From positions 248,001 through 312,000 of the forward strand of contig NZ_JABAHZ010000005.1 in the NCBI RefSeq assembly GCF_012641265.1: a DNA stretch of 64,000 nt. The letters are read 5' to 3'. The notes beneath the pieces are model-generated. The model was given only the letters and a program-made list of their open reading frames with translations. It was not told where the DNA came from and ran no database searches. This document shows, piece by piece, positions 45,708-54,438 of this stretch. The DNA comes from Chitinophaga eiseniae. Its GTDB lineage: Bacteria; Bacteroidota; Bacteroidia; Chitinophagales; Chitinophagaceae. Numbering within the stretch: the first letter of the stretch is position 1; every line of letters begins with the position of its first letter. Both the position numbers and the translations under genes were made by a program.

Positions 45708-45770
45708 ATTCCGGGTCGACCTGCATTCACTTCTAGGTGTTGTCCATTGTCTGTGGTAGCTTTTAGTTAG

Positions 45771-46961
45771 TTAAGGTAATATAACTACGGTGGTGTTATC
45801 GATCCGGTAATGCACTCCCATGGTAGACAATCCTTTTAATACCTGGGATAAATTGAGATCACGCTGCAGCTCTCCCGAGAAGGTTTTGTGGAGAGGAGCG
45901 CCTTTTTCGTATACGATATTCACATTGTACCACCTGGATAATTCCTGCATGACGGCACGCATATTCGTTTGTTCGAACCGGAATACGCCGTTCCTCCATG
46001 CCATTGCCTGATCGATATCTGCATTGGGAATAAAGTTGATGAAGCCACCGCTGGCGGGGATCTGTGCCTGCTGGCCGGGAGCCAGGCGTTGTTGGTGTTG
46101 TCCGGACATTACATTGACAGCGCCTTCCAAAAGGGTGGCCCGTATAGCTTCTTCTTCTCCATAAGCCTTTATATTAAACCGGGTACCTAATACCTGTACC
46201 AAGGTGTGTTTATTGACACTAACCTTGAAAGGCCTGCTGGCATCCGGGGCAATTTCAAAATAAGCTTCTCCCTGTAATTCCACCTCCCTGGAAGCATTGC
46301 CGAAGCGGGAGGGATAGCGAAGGGAGGAGGCTGTATTGAGCCAAACGGCAGACCCATCTTCCAGCACGAGATGGTATAACCTTCCCCTTGGAGTGGTCAG
46401 TGTATTGAAAGTGATCGCTGATGATTGGGCAGTGCTTTCATTGTAAACGAGTCCGCCATTTCCGGCATGTAGTACGTTCCCATTTCCGTCTTTTATGATG
46501 CTGTCCCGGAGCTGATCGAGTGCTATGGTGCTACCGTCGCCAAGCGTCAGGATAGCGCCTTCAGAGGCAGGTAATACTTCCTGCTGTGTTTTCGCCATTT
46601 GGTGCCTGTTGGAAGTACGGGACCAATTCCGCCACAGCAAGGATAATCCCATGATCAGCAGCACGCAAGCCGCCGCCCGGATCCATCCAGGCAAACGGAT
46701 AATCAACGATTTTATCGGGTTAGCGCGAGGAGGGACAACACTCAGCCTCGATTGCAGTTCACTGAACAAAACATTAATATCAGTATCTTCTGCTATCGTT
46801 TCGCTATGTATGGCCATGAATTGCTGCATCAACCAGGCATCCACCTGTGCTGCATTTTCCGGATTCATCAGCAACTGCCTGAGCTGACTAATATCTTCCC
46901 GGGTCAGGGGCTGATCCTGCTGATAGCTTTTTAGTAAGTCCTTTAAAACGGTGTTCTCCAT
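45771..46961 (-). CDS. FecR-family anti-sigma factor
   Basis: 396 residues, longer than the other two FecR proteins here because of an extended segment before the FecR domain. Cytoplasmic N terminus with LTREDISQLRQLLMNPEN; one transmembrane helix about 92-110. The periplasmic part has LTTPRGRLYHLVLEDGSAVW, a form specific to Bacteroidota FecR, then GEAYFEI and VLGTRFNI. A C-terminal DUF4974 domain (MRAVMQELSRWYNVNIVYE) ends it. Lies 64 bp after the sigma gene. Confidence 0.95.
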   Translation of the reverse strand: MENTVLKDLLKSYQQDQPLTREDISQLRQLLMNPENAAQVDAWLMQQFMAIHSETIAEDTDINVLFSELQSRLSVVPPRANPIKSLIIRLPGWIRAAACVLLIMGLSLLWRNWSRTSNRHQMAKTQQEVLPASEGAILTLGDGSTIALDQLRDSIIKDGNGNVLHAGNGGLVYNESTAQSSAITFNTLTTPRGRLYHLVLEDGSAVWLNTASSLRYPSRFGNASREVELQGEAYFEIAPDASRPFKVSVNKHTLVQVLGTRFNIKAYGEEEAIRATLLEGAVNVMSGQHQQRLAPGQQAQIPASGGFINFIPNADIDQAMAWRNGVFRFEQTNMRAVMQELSRWYNVNIVYEKGAPLHKTFSGELQRDLNLSQVLKGLSTMGVHYRIDNTTVVILP

Positions 46962-47025
46962 ATTATGATACGCATAACAGGAATAAGACGAAGAAATAAA
47001 CCAAAGGAGAGCATACCCGGCAAAA

Positions 47026-47727
47026 TTATTTCAGGAAAATATAAGAAATCAGGTAAAGTCCCATATCATGGCCATGTTCGGCCATGTATTTACGAATGAA
47101 CTGCAGGGCTCTTACCATATAATTTTTGGAAGTCATGCGGGTGATGTTCATCTTCTGCCCTATCTCTTCATGGGTAAGCCCCTCCACCCTACTCAGGTAA
47201 TATACCTGGTAGAGTTGCGGCGGCAGCTGCCGGACAGCCTCCTGCACGGTATTTTCCAGCTCCTTATAGGCCGTCATTAAGTGAGGTGAGTAATTGGACT
47301 CATCAAAGTAAGTAACCAGGTATTCTTCGTTGGCAACGCTGAACACTTTTTTACGCAGGTGATCGAGAATCAGATTGCGGGAAACGGTATAGAGGAACGC
47401 TTTGAAGTTACGCACTTCCGGCAGGTGCTGTCGCATATCCCATAACCGGGCAAAAATATCCTGTGCGAGATCTTTCGCCTGATCAGGCGATTTGGTAAGC
47501 TTTAGTGAAAACAGGTAAATATCCCGCCAATAGTGGGTAAATATCACTTTAAAAGACGCATGGTCACCCGCAGCTACCTGTTCAAGTAAAGCATCCTCAT
47601 TATTTAATCTATTTCCCAATTTGGAAAGTCTGTCTTTAGCCCCGGCAAATATAAGCAGTTTAGATGATCCCTGTGATTTATTCCCTGGAATCCCGGGCCC
47701 CTTGTTTTTTGGGCGCCAATAAAACAT
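47026..47727 (-). CDS. ECF RNA polymerase sigma factor (FecI-like)
   Basis: 233 residues from the only available ATG. The first 33 or so residues are Gly/Lys-rich and not conserved in the family, so the true start may be a TTG nearer LGNRLNNEDALLEQVAAG. Region 2 shows AKDLAQDIFARLWDMRQHL; region 4 shows GLTHEEIGQKMNITRMTSKNY. The C terminus is hydrophobic (MGLYLISYIFLK), as in the other Sus-linked sigma factors. It opens the third minus-strand set. Confidence 0.93.
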   Translation of the reverse strand: MFYWRPKNKGPGIPGNKSQGSSKLLIFAGAKDRLSKLGNRLNNEDALLEQVAAGDHASFKVIFTHYWRDIYLFSLKLTKSPDQAKDLAQDIFARLWDMRQHLPEVRNFKAFLYTVSRNLILDHLRKKVFSVANEEYLVTYFDESNYSPHLMTAYKELENTVQEAVRQLPPQLYQVYYLSRVEGLTHEEIGQKMNITRMTSKNYMVRALQFIRKYMAEHGHDMGLYLISYIFLK

Positions 47728-47738
47728 TAAACATTATT

Positions 47739-47746
47739 CAAATATA
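47739..47746 (-). promoter_or_regulatory. Candidate -7 promoter element before the third sigma gene
   Basis: TATATTTG on the minus strand is an exact TAnnTTTG match. It lies only 12 bp before the annotated ATG, which would make a very short leader and supports the idea that translation starts further downstream. No clear -33 TTTG at 19 bp. Confidence 0.4.
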
Positions 47747-47936
47747 GGTAGACCAATATTTGATAAACGAAGGCGATGACTGCATGATAATATTACTATA
47801 TCATTTGCAAAAAAAGAATGGCCTGAAACCCCATTGCACGCGAACACCTGGCGTTTAAGTTTACTTTCCCGGGATAAAAATTACAGAATTTATATATCTT
47901 ATCAACACATCATTTATTTAGCTTTCCTACGTTATC

Positions 47937-49322
47937 ATGTATATGAAGTCATTTTTCTTTTCTGTTGCTATTGCCCTGGTGAACATCATTAGCATTTCCT
48001 GTCCTGGTCAGAGTAAGCCGACCCTTTTTTCACCCGGCCAGCTAAAAGAAGATCTTAATTATCTCCGGCAGCTCATTACCACGGTACATGTGAATCCCAA
48101 CAGCGAATTATCCCCGGCACAGTATGATCAGCTTTTTGACGACATAACTGCTTCCCTGCAGGATTCCACCAGCGCAACGGAATTCCTGAAAAAGGTCAGG
48201 CCAGCAATAGCCTACCTGTCAGATGAACATGCACAGATCAACCTGAAACCCGAATTACTGGACGCCAGGTATAGTAACGATTCTTTCTATCTTCCTTTTA
48301 CATTGAAAAAGGAAGGCAATAACTATCGCATTGATCAATGCCTGGGCGCTGCGGCGGCCGGCTATAGCGGTCAGGCTATCAGCAGCATCAATGGTGTAAC
48401 GGTAGATAAGTTGGTACAGGCATGTGCGTTATCCACCACCGGCTTTCCTTTTCAACGGACCGCTACTGCCTTGAGGCAATTTGGATATTTATATCCCTGG
48501 GCGAGCCCAACACTGAATAATAGCTTTATCATCCGGACAACCGCCCGCCAAACGATTGAGCTGCCAGGTATAGGCAGGAAAGACTGGGAAACATGGCTGG
48601 CGTCGCAGTTCGGCGTGAGTAGCTGCGCGGAGCGACTGTCCTATACCAGGTATGGGAATATTGGCTATATCAACGCCTGTTCATTTGATGTGAAGGCCAC
48701 AGGAAAGTACTGCCTGGATTCTATTAAAGCGCAGGTAGATCATTTATTCAAAGAGGTACAAACCGACGGTGTTACGAAACTCGTGATTGATGTGAGCCAC
48801 AATGAAGGTGGTAGCACGGCGGTGGGCGACTACCTGATCAGCTACGTATATCATCAACCCTATTTGGATTACCAGGTCAACTGGAAGAGAAGCGACGAAT
48901 ATTTAAAACTGCTGCGGTCCTGGGGATTCGACAATGCCACTTACGCCGAAGCGCCGGTAGGCAAAGTATTGCATTTCCCTTCGGAGGAGGTGGTTCCGGA
49001 GCAGGTGCCCTACCCCTTTAAGGGAAAAACGTTTGTGGTGATAGGTCCTCCTACTTTTTCCAGTGCGATGAACTTCGCTACGTTAATCAAAGATAACCAT
49101 ATGGCCACGTTGATCGGTCAAACACCTGTTAATGGGCATCCTACCGGCTTTGGCGAAATGTTTTATACCAACCTTCCTCATACACAGATCTTCGTGCGCT
49201 TTGGCGTAAAAGAGCATATACGGCCGGCGGGGAAGATGACAGACAACCTGTTGCGCCCGGATATTGTTTTAACCGATAAACAGATGAGCGATGTTAATAG
49301 GCTGCTCCAACAGGTAAAATAG
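47937..49322 (+). CDS. S41-family serine peptidase
   Basis: 461 residues with an N-terminal export signal (MYMKSFFFSVAIALVNIISI). A helical N-terminal domain (about 30-110) is followed by a region around QAISSINGVTVDKLV. The S41 catalytic domain carries VIDVSHNEGGSTAVGDYL and the nucleophile region GPPTFSSAMNFATLIKDN, with Ser375 the likely active serine by alignment to the TxSAxEFA motif of the family. Probably a periplasmic or membrane-tethered C-terminal-processing-type protease. Divergent from the sigma gene across 209 bp; no operon partner. Confidence 0.88.
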   Translation: MYMKSFFFSVAIALVNIISISCPGQSKPTLFSPGQLKEDLNYLRQLITTVHVNPNSELSPAQYDQLFDDITASLQDSTSATEFLKKVRPAIAYLSDEHAQINLKPELLDARYSNDSFYLPFTLKKEGNNYRIDQCLGAAAAGYSGQAISSINGVTVDKLVQACALSTTGFPFQRTATALRQFGYLYPWASPTLNNSFIIRTTARQTIELPGIGRKDWETWLASQFGVSSCAERLSYTRYGNIGYINACSFDVKATGKYCLDSIKAQVDHLFKEVQTDGVTKLVIDVSHNEGGSTAVGDYLISYVYHQPYLDYQVNWKRSDEYLKLLRSWGFDNATYAEAPVGKVLHFPSEEVVPEQVPYPFKGKTFVVIGPPTFSSAMNFATLIKDNHMATLIGQTPVNGHPTGFGEMFYTNLPHTQIFVRFGVKEHIRPAGKMTDNLLRPDIVLTDKQMSDVNRLLQQVK

Positions 49323-49371
49323 TCCCTGTTTTCAACCCGACAACGTACCGTTGACCCTGTTATCATCTTTC

Positions 49372-49386
49372 TCCAAATTGTTTGGA
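49372..49386 (+). promoter_or_regulatory. Palindrome over the -33 element of the marR-rph promoter
   Basis: TCCAAATTGTTTGGA is a perfect inverted repeat (six-base arms around TTG). It includes TTTG at 49381-49384, which lies exactly 19 bp before the near-consensus -7 element TATCTTAG at 49404-49411. A probable MarR operator. Confidence 0.6.
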
Positions 49387-49402
49387 TATTGCGAATTTAA
49401 TT

Positions 49403-49439
49403 TTATCTTAGCAACTAAGACATTTAGTTAATAAGATAA
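49403..49439 (+). promoter_or_regulatory. Long inverted repeat over the -7 element and start of marR
   Basis: TTATCTTA-gc-AACTAA, a five-base centre, then TTAGTT-aa-TAAGATAA: 14 paired positions per arm in 37 bp, ending three bases before the marR ATG at 49443. It covers the -7 element (49404-49411) and the whole leader. Probable autorepression site. Confidence 0.65.
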
Positions 49440-49442
49440 AAA

Positions 49443-49898
49443 ATGAATACCGATTTAACCAGGCAGATAAGAAAGCTGAACCAGGCCCACGCTTACACCA
49501 CCATCCACCTGCACGAGGCCGTGGGCCGCAAAGCAGGCCTACCCGGCACCGATCACAAATACCTGGGCTTTTTGCTACAGAAAGGCCCCATGACCGCGGG
49601 CGAGTTGTCGGCATTAAGCGGGCTCACCACCGGGGCAGTAACCGGTTTAATAGACCGGTTTGAGAAAAAGCACCTGGTGAAAAGACAGTTCGACAAAACC
49701 GACCGGCGGAAAGTGATCATAGCGCCCAACACCCAGAAAATAATGGCATTGCTGGAGCCGCTGTACAAAGAATACCGGCGCCAATCAGAACAGCTCATTG
49801 CTTCCTTCTCTGCCCAGGAACTTCACATCATAGAAATGTACCTGTCAAAATCCATTGACATCATGAACGAAACCATGCATACCCTCAACGATAAATAA
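49443..49898 (+). CDS. MarR-family transcriptional regulator
   Basis: 151 residues with the winged-helix signature GELSALSGLTTGAVTGLIDRF followed by the wing motif KTDRRKVIIAP, and dimerisation helices at both ends. Its stop is 7 bp before rph, so both are one operon. Two palindromes overlap the operon promoter, so it most likely represses itself and rph and responds to a small ligand. Whether the ligand is a rifamycin cannot be read from sequence. Confidence 0.92.
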   Translation: MNTDLTRQIRKLNQAHAYTTIHLHEAVGRKAGLPGTDHKYLGFLLQKGPMTAGELSALSGLTTGAVTGLIDRFEKKHLVKRQFDKTDRRKVIIAPNTQKIMALLEPLYKEYRRQSEQLIASFSAQELHIIEMYLSKSIDIMNETMHTLNDK

Positions 49899-49905
49899 TA
49901 CGTAT

Positions 49906-52512
49906 ATGAATGCTTATGCACTTGACTTGCACGACGTCGATACCAGCAGCCTGGCATTGGTGGGAGGTAAAGGCGCCAACCTGGGCGAGCTGACCGGGAT
50001 GGGAGATATAGCCGTACCCCGGGGCTTTTGTGTCACCACAGCAGCTTACCAGGCCGTAGTGGAACAAAATAACGCTTTTAATGTATTGCTGCAGCAGTTA
50101 ACCTACCTGGCTGCCGACCAACGAAAAGATATCAGCGAAGTAAGTAGCAACATCCGCCAACTCATTGCACAAATACCGATTCCCGCAGATATCGTTGCCT
50201 CCATCAGACAGCAGTTGACCACCTTTAGGGAAAATACCGCCTTTGCCGTACGTTCCAGCGCTACGGCGGAAGACCTGCCTACCGCCTCTTTTGCAGGCCA
50301 GCAGGATAGTTATTTAAACATTACCGGGGAAACAGCCGTTCTCCAACACATTAGCCTGTGCTGGGCATCCTTGTTTACTGAACGGGCCATTATTTACCGT
50401 ATTCAAAATGGTTTCGATCACCGGAAAATCCAGCTGGCAGTAGTGGTACAACAGATGGTTTTTCCCCAGGCCGCCGGCATCTTATTTACGGCCCACCCGG
50501 TAAATGCCAATAGGAAAATATTGTCTATCGATGCCAGCTTTGGATTGGGAGAAGCCATGGTGGCAGGTGTGGTGAATACAGACAACTACCAGGTGAATAA
50601 TGGCAAGGTTGTCCATCGGCAAATAGCTACCAAACAACAGGCGGTTTATGCAGCGAAAGGTGGCGGTACTGCGCTGCAGGAAATAACGCCGGCCCTACAG
50701 CAACAACAGGTGCTCACAGATGAACAGATATTAGCACTGGCGCGCCTGGGCAGAAAAATTGAAGCCCATTTCGGTTGCCCGCAAGACATTGAATGGTGCC
50801 TGGCGGATGGTACTTTTTATATTGTTCAAAGCAGACCTATCACTACGTTATACCCCATCCCAGTGGTGAATAACGCTAACAATCATGTATATGTATCCGT
50901 TGGCCACCAACAAATGATGACAGACCCCATTAAACCATTGGGGCTGTCATTTTTCCTGTTAACGACACCCCGGCCTATGTTTACTGCCGGCGGAAGATTG
51001 TTCGTCGATGTAGCTCCTCTCCTGGCTACCCCTGCAGGCAGGGATATGATGATTAACGTACTGGGACAATCTGATCCGCTGATCAAAGATGCGCTGCTCA
51101 ACATCCTGGAGCGAAAGGATTTTGCGCTGTCGGTACCAGCCGACGATCCAGCCGCCGGCCAACCTACGATTCCTCCTCCCGGCGCCCGGCCGCCGGTCGA
51201 CAACGATCCGGCTATTGTGGCTAACCTCGTGAAAGAGGCACAGGCATCCCTCGATACGTTGGCACAGGACATCCAAACAAAATCAGGACCTGCACTATTT
51301 GATTTCATACAGGAAGACCTCCATCAACAAAAAACAAGGGCATATGCACCGCAAAGCCTGGCGGTAATCCTGGCCGCGATGGATGCCTACTCCTGGCTTA
51401 ATGAAAAAATAAATGAATGGCTGGGCGAAAAAAATGTAGCCGATATACTCACACAGTCGGTGCCCAACAATATCACCTCGGAAATGGGATTGGCATTATT
51501 GGAGGTAGCAGATGCGATTCGTCCTTATCCTGAAGTGGTAGAATACTTACAACAGGTAAGACATCCTCACTTCCTGGAGCACCTAAGCTCCCTAGAAGGC
51601 GGCCGGGAAAGCCGGGAGGCGATAGAAGATTTCCTTACCAAATATGGTATGCGCTGCCCCGGTGAAATTGATATTACGAAAACCCGCTGGAGCGAAAACC
51701 CGGCTATACTGATTCCGATTTTATTGAGTCATGTTAAAAACTTCACGCCCAATGCCAGCATCCAGATGTTTGAACAGGGACAACAGGAGGCATTTAAAAA
51801 AGCACAGGACCTGGCCGATCGGCTGAAACTGTTGCCTGACGGCGAACAAAAGGCGCTGGAAGTCCAGCAAAAGATTAGCCTGGTCCGTAACTTCATGGGG
51901 TACCGGGAGTATCCGAAATACGAAAAGATATGCCGTTACTTCCTGTATAAACAGGCAATTCTGAAAGAAATCGAACAATTGGTACAGGCCCATATCATCG
52001 CTGAAAAAGAAGATAGCTACTATCTCACTTTTGATGAGCTGCGGGAGGTGGTACGTACCCGTCAGCTGGACCGGCAGATCATTCCACAACGTAAAGCGGC
52101 ATATACAGCCTATGAAAAACTGAGTCCCCCACGGGTAATGACTTCCGACGGAGAAATTATCAACGGTAAATATCAACGTGACCACCTGCCGGCCAACGCT
52201 ATTATAGGACTCCCTGTTTCTGCTGGCATTATTGAAGGCCGCGCACGGGTTATTTTAAACATGGAAACCGCTGTCCTGGAAGAAGGAGATATATTGGTCA
52301 CCGCCTTTACCGATCCCAGTTGGACGCCCTTATTTGTGTCTATAAAAGGACTGATTACAGAAGTGGGCGGGTTAATGACCCACGGAGCGGTGATCGCGCG
52401 TGAATATGGCTTACCCGCCATTGTTGGCATAGACAATGCCACCAGGCTGATTAAAGACGGACAACGTATCCGGTTAAACGGAACGGAAGGATATGTAGAA
52501 ATACTGGGATAG
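49906..52512 (+). CDS. rph: Rifamycin-inactivating phosphotransferase (PEP-synthase-like)
   Basis: 868 residues, the usual length of Rph, which uses ATP to phosphorylate rifamycins at the ansa-chain hydroxyl with a swivelling histidine domain. The ATP-grasp domain (about 1-325) has LVGGKGANLGEL at 18-29, AVRSSATAEDLPTASFAGQQ and GCPQDIEWCLADGTFYIVQS. The middle rifamycin-binding region covers about 330-770. The C-terminal swivel domain has GGLMTHGAVIAREYGLPAIV with the phosphate-carrying His826. A plain PEP synthase would be shorter (about 800) and lacks this middle domain. Co-transcribed with marR. Confidence 0.87.
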   Translation: MNAYALDLHDVDTSSLALVGGKGANLGELTGMGDIAVPRGFCVTTAAYQAVVEQNNAFNVLLQQLTYLAADQRKDISEVSSNIRQLIAQIPIPADIVASIRQQLTTFRENTAFAVRSSATAEDLPTASFAGQQDSYLNITGETAVLQHISLCWASLFTERAIIYRIQNGFDHRKIQLAVVVQQMVFPQAAGILFTAHPVNANRKILSIDASFGLGEAMVAGVVNTDNYQVNNGKVVHRQIATKQQAVYAAKGGGTALQEITPALQQQQVLTDEQILALARLGRKIEAHFGCPQDIEWCLADGTFYIVQSRPITTLYPIPVVNNANNHVYVSVGHQQMMTDPIKPLGLSFFLLTTPRPMFTAGGRLFVDVAPLLATPAGRDMMINVLGQSDPLIKDALLNILERKDFALSVPADDPAAGQPTIPPPGARPPVDNDPAIVANLVKEAQASLDTLAQDIQTKSGPALFDFIQEDLHQQKTRAYAPQSLAVILAAMDAYSWLNEKINEWLGEKNVADILTQSVPNNITSEMGLALLEVADAIRPYPEVVEYLQQVRHPHFLEHLSSLEGGRESREAIEDFLTKYGMRCPGEIDITKTRWSENPAILIPILLSHVKNFTPNASIQMFEQGQQEAFKKAQDLADRLKLLPDGEQKALEVQQKISLVRNFMGYREYPKYEKICRYFLYKQAILKEIEQLVQAHIIAEKEDSYYLTFDELREVVRTRQLDRQIIPQRKAAYTAYEKLSPPRVMTSDGEIINGKYQRDHLPANAIIGLPVSAGIIEGRARVILNMETAVLEEGDILVTAFTDPSWTPLFVSIKGLITEVGGLMTHGAVIAREYGLPAIVGIDNATRLIKDGQRIRLNGTEGYVEILG

Positions 52513-52513
52513 G

Positions 52514-52849
52514 CTATTTCTTTTGTATCACTTTTTTCCGGTGATCCCTCCCCCAGTTAATCATTTCCTGGATGATTTTTCCGAAGGTGCGACAGTAAGG
52601 AGTGGGTTCATATTCTACCAATACCGGCGTATCGTTATATACCATGCGGGTTACCAGCTTATTCATTTCCATATCTTTGAGTTCTTTGGACAACATCCGC
52701 GTGGTGATACCGGGAATGCTCCGCTCTATTTCCCGGAAACGCCTGTTGCCATTACAAAGGGAGTTGATAACCGGTACCCGCCATTTGCCGCCGATAAAGT
52801 ACAGCGTGTCTTGTAAGGCCCGCAGTTCTTCTGCCTGATCTCTTTCCAT
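52514..52849 (-). CDS. HxlR-family transcriptional regulator
   Basis: I choose the ATG complementary to 52847-52849, giving 112 residues starting MERDQAEELRALQDTLYFIG, the normal HxlR start. Longer frames (ATG at 52903, TTG at 52933) would run through the promoter and palindrome of the divergent SDR gene. Winged-helix features are GGKWRVPVINSL, RFREIERSIPGITTRMLSKE, LKDMEMNKLVTR and YEPTPYCRTF. Likely controls the adjacent SDR gene and itself. Confidence 0.9.
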   Translation of the reverse strand: MERDQAEELRALQDTLYFIGGKWRVPVINSLCNGNRRFREIERSIPGITTRMLSKELKDMEMNKLVTRMVYNDTPVLVEYEPTPYCRTFGKIIQEMINWGRDHRKKVIQKK

Positions 52850-52874
52850 TGCCTGAAATTTTAACTGGTATACT

Positions 52875-52886
52875 CCAGTATACTGG
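52875..52886. promoter_or_regulatory. Perfect 12 bp palindrome, candidate HxlR operator
   Basis: CCAGTATACTGG is fully self-complementary and lies midway between the divergent hxlR-type and SDR genes, overlapping a second GTATAC half. It lies just downstream of the minus-strand -7 element and upstream of the plus-strand one, so binding could affect both genes. Confidence 0.55.
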
Positions 52887-52889
52887 TAA

Positions 52890-52897
52890 CAAAAGTA
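52890..52897 (-). promoter_or_regulatory. Candidate -7 element of the HxlR gene
   Basis: TACTTTTG on the minus strand fits TAnnTTTG exactly and lies 40 bp before the chosen start. No clear -33 element. Confidence 0.45.
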
Positions 52898-52911
52898 TAT
52901 CATCTCCCCGA

Positions 52912-52919
52912 TATCTTTG
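52912..52919 (+). promoter_or_regulatory. Candidate -7 element of the SDR gene
   Basis: TATCTTTG fits TAnnTTTG exactly and ends 17 bp before the SDR start codon at 52937. No clear -33 element. Confidence 0.45.
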
Positions 52920-52936
52920 TATAAAATTTTCAAGCA

Positions 52937-53674
52937 ATGAATTTAAGTAACAAAGTAGCGGTAGTAACCGGTGGTAATAGCGGCATTGGTTATGCTACAG
53001 CAAAGGAACTGATCAGCCAGGGAGCCAGGGTTATCATTACCGGCAGGCGGAAGGAAGCTATCGAACGGGCGGCACAGGAATTAGGGGCTATTCCGTTTGT
53101 GGCCGACCAGTCAAAACTGGAAGATATCCATACATTATATGAGGCTGTGCAGGGGCAATTTGGCCAGGTCGACATCCTGTTTATTAATGCTGGTATTACG
53201 GGAGAAAATACACTGATAGCCGAAGCTACCGAAGCAAACTTCGACAGCGTGATGGATATTAACTTCAAGGGCGCCTATTTCACCCTGAGCAAATTTACGC
53301 CGCTGCTGAAAGACGGTGCATCGGTAGTTTTCCTTTCTTCTATTGTGGCCTCCACACACCAGCCGAAGAGTTCTGTTTACCAGGCCAGCAAGGCGGCAGT
53401 GAATTCTGTGGCCAAAACAGCTGCTGCGGAACTGGCGCCCCGCAAGATCAGGGTGAATACCGTAAGTCCCGGCCCCACGAAGACCGCAGTTTTAAACAAA
53501 CTAAATGACGACGCCACCGCCCAGCATATATGGGATCATCTCAGCACCCTGGTACCGCTGAAGAAAGTGGGTATCCCGGAAGATGTAGCAAAGCTGGTGG
53601 CGTACCTATGCCAGGATGCAGCTTCTTTTATCACAGGTGCTGATTTTGTGATTGATGGCGGCATCACCATATAG
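52937..53674 (+). CDS. Short-chain dehydrogenase/reductase (classical SDR)
   Basis: 245 residues. Rossmann cofactor motif TGGNSGIG (11-18), NAG motif in LFINAGITG, catalytic Ser in FLSSIVAS, and Tyr148-x-x-x-Lys152 (YQASK). The C terminus has the usual ITGADFVIDGGITI. The arginines after beta-2 (ITGRRKEA) suggest NADP(H). Substrate unknown. Divergent from the HxlR-type regulator, an arrangement typical of quinone- or aldehyde-responsive SDR genes. Confidence 0.93.
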   Translation: MNLSNKVAVVTGGNSGIGYATAKELISQGARVIITGRRKEAIERAAQELGAIPFVADQSKLEDIHTLYEAVQGQFGQVDILFINAGITGENTLIAEATEANFDSVMDINFKGAYFTLSKFTPLLKDGASVVFLSSIVASTHQPKSSVYQASKAAVNSVAKTAAAELAPRKIRVNTVSPGPTKTAVLNKLNDDATAQHIWDHLSTLVPLKKVGIPEDVAKLVAYLCQDAASFITGADFVIDGGITI

Positions 53675-53722
53675 GGGTGGATTCATCGCCCTTTTTATTG
53701 CCCATCGCCAAAAAATCAATAT

Positions 53723-53759
53723 ATTCAGGTACTATTGAAATACTTCACCTGAATTTTTG
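53723..53759 (+). other. Inverted repeat before ferritin
   Basis: ATTCAGGT (53723-53730) and ACCTGAAT (53747-53754) pair perfectly around a 16-base loop and are followed by TTTTG, ending shortly before the ferritin ATG. It could terminate the SDR transcript, or serve as an operator or leader structure for ferritin. Confidence 0.4.
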
Positions 53760-53763
53760 TACT

Positions 53764-54261
53764 ATGCTATCACAAAAAATGAAAGATGCCCTCAACAAGC
53801 AAATCCTGATGGAGGCGCAGTCATCGCAATCGTACCTGGCTATGGGCAGCTGGGCAGAAATCCAACCGGGGTTAAAAGGCGTGACAAAATTCTTCTTCCG
53901 GCACAGCGACGAGGAAAGAATGCACATGCTGAAACTGATTCATTATGTGAACGAGCGAGGTGGATTCGCCGTAGTACCTGCACTGGAACAACCGGTCATG
54001 ACATTCGTATCCCTGAAAGCTGCTTTTGAGCAACTGCTGAAACATGAACTGAAAGTAAGTGAAGGCATCAACGATCTCGTGGAGATTGCCCTCGCTGAAA
54101 AGGATTACGCTACGCATAACTTCCTGCAATGGTACGTGATGGAACAAATGGAAGAAGAAAAACTGGCCAGGGATTGTAATGATAAGCTGGAACTGATTGG
54201 AGACGATAAAAGCGGATTGTATCTGTTTGACAGAGATATTATGACGATGGACCAGGAATAG
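53764..54261 (+). CDS. ftnA: Bacterial non-haem ferritin
   Basis: 165 residues from the ATG at 53764; the open frame runs 29 codons further up but crosses the inverted repeat and adds nothing conserved. Stores iron as ferric mineral in a 24-mer shell. Ferroxidase-centre residues are in place: Glu17, Glu50/Glu51 and His54 (SDEERMHM), with Glu95 and the later FLQWYVMEQMEEEKL block containing the Gln/Glu ligands, closely like E. coli FtnA. Full length. Followed by a strong terminator. Confidence 0.95.
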   Translation: MLSQKMKDALNKQILMEAQSSQSYLAMGSWAEIQPGLKGVTKFFFRHSDEERMHMLKLIHYVNERGGFAVVPALEQPVMTFVSLKAAFEQLLKHELKVSEGINDLVEIALAEKDYATHNFLQWYVMEQMEEEKLARDCNDKLELIGDDKSGLYLFDRDIMTMDQE

Positions 54262-54286
54262 TGCTGACTATTCTCTATTTTATACA

Positions 54287-54322
54287 ACAAAGCGTTCCGC
54301 CATGGCGGAACGCTTTGTCTTT
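54287..54322 (+). terminator. Intrinsic terminator after ferritin
   Basis: A perfect 32 bp palindrome (ACAAAGCGTTCCGC arm, CCATGG centre) at 54287-54318 followed by CTTTTG. It starts 25 bp after the ferritin stop. Confidence 0.85.
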
Positions 54323-54406
54323 TGTACCCCGATGCGTTCCGGCAACAATTTAAATAAGTCCTGTACAATTTAATTTTTGTCCTACTACCGCACGTCCATG
54401 CAGGAA

Positions 54407-54414
54407 TATCTTTG
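54407..54414 (+). promoter_or_regulatory. Candidate -7 element before the small membrane protein
   Basis: TATCTTTG, an exact TAnnTTTG match, 24 bp before the start codon at 54439. No TTTG at the expected -33 position. Confidence 0.4.
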
Positions 54415-54438
54415 CGTTGTCTAAAATAATCACCCGAT

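Noticed and set aside
45605..45730. N-terminal extension of the third SusC
   Set aside because: It would be translated through the hairpin and T-run in the gap and does not resemble the family; the ATG at 45604 is better.
49906..52512. Plain phosphoenolpyruvate synthase
   Set aside because: The length (868) and layout with a central non-PPDK region and a C-terminal swivel His fit rifamycin phosphotransferase better, and a MarR gene is coupled to it.
53677..53763. 29-codon extension of ferritin
   Set aside because: It precedes an FtnA-like start that aligns well from Met at 53764 and overlaps an inverted repeat.
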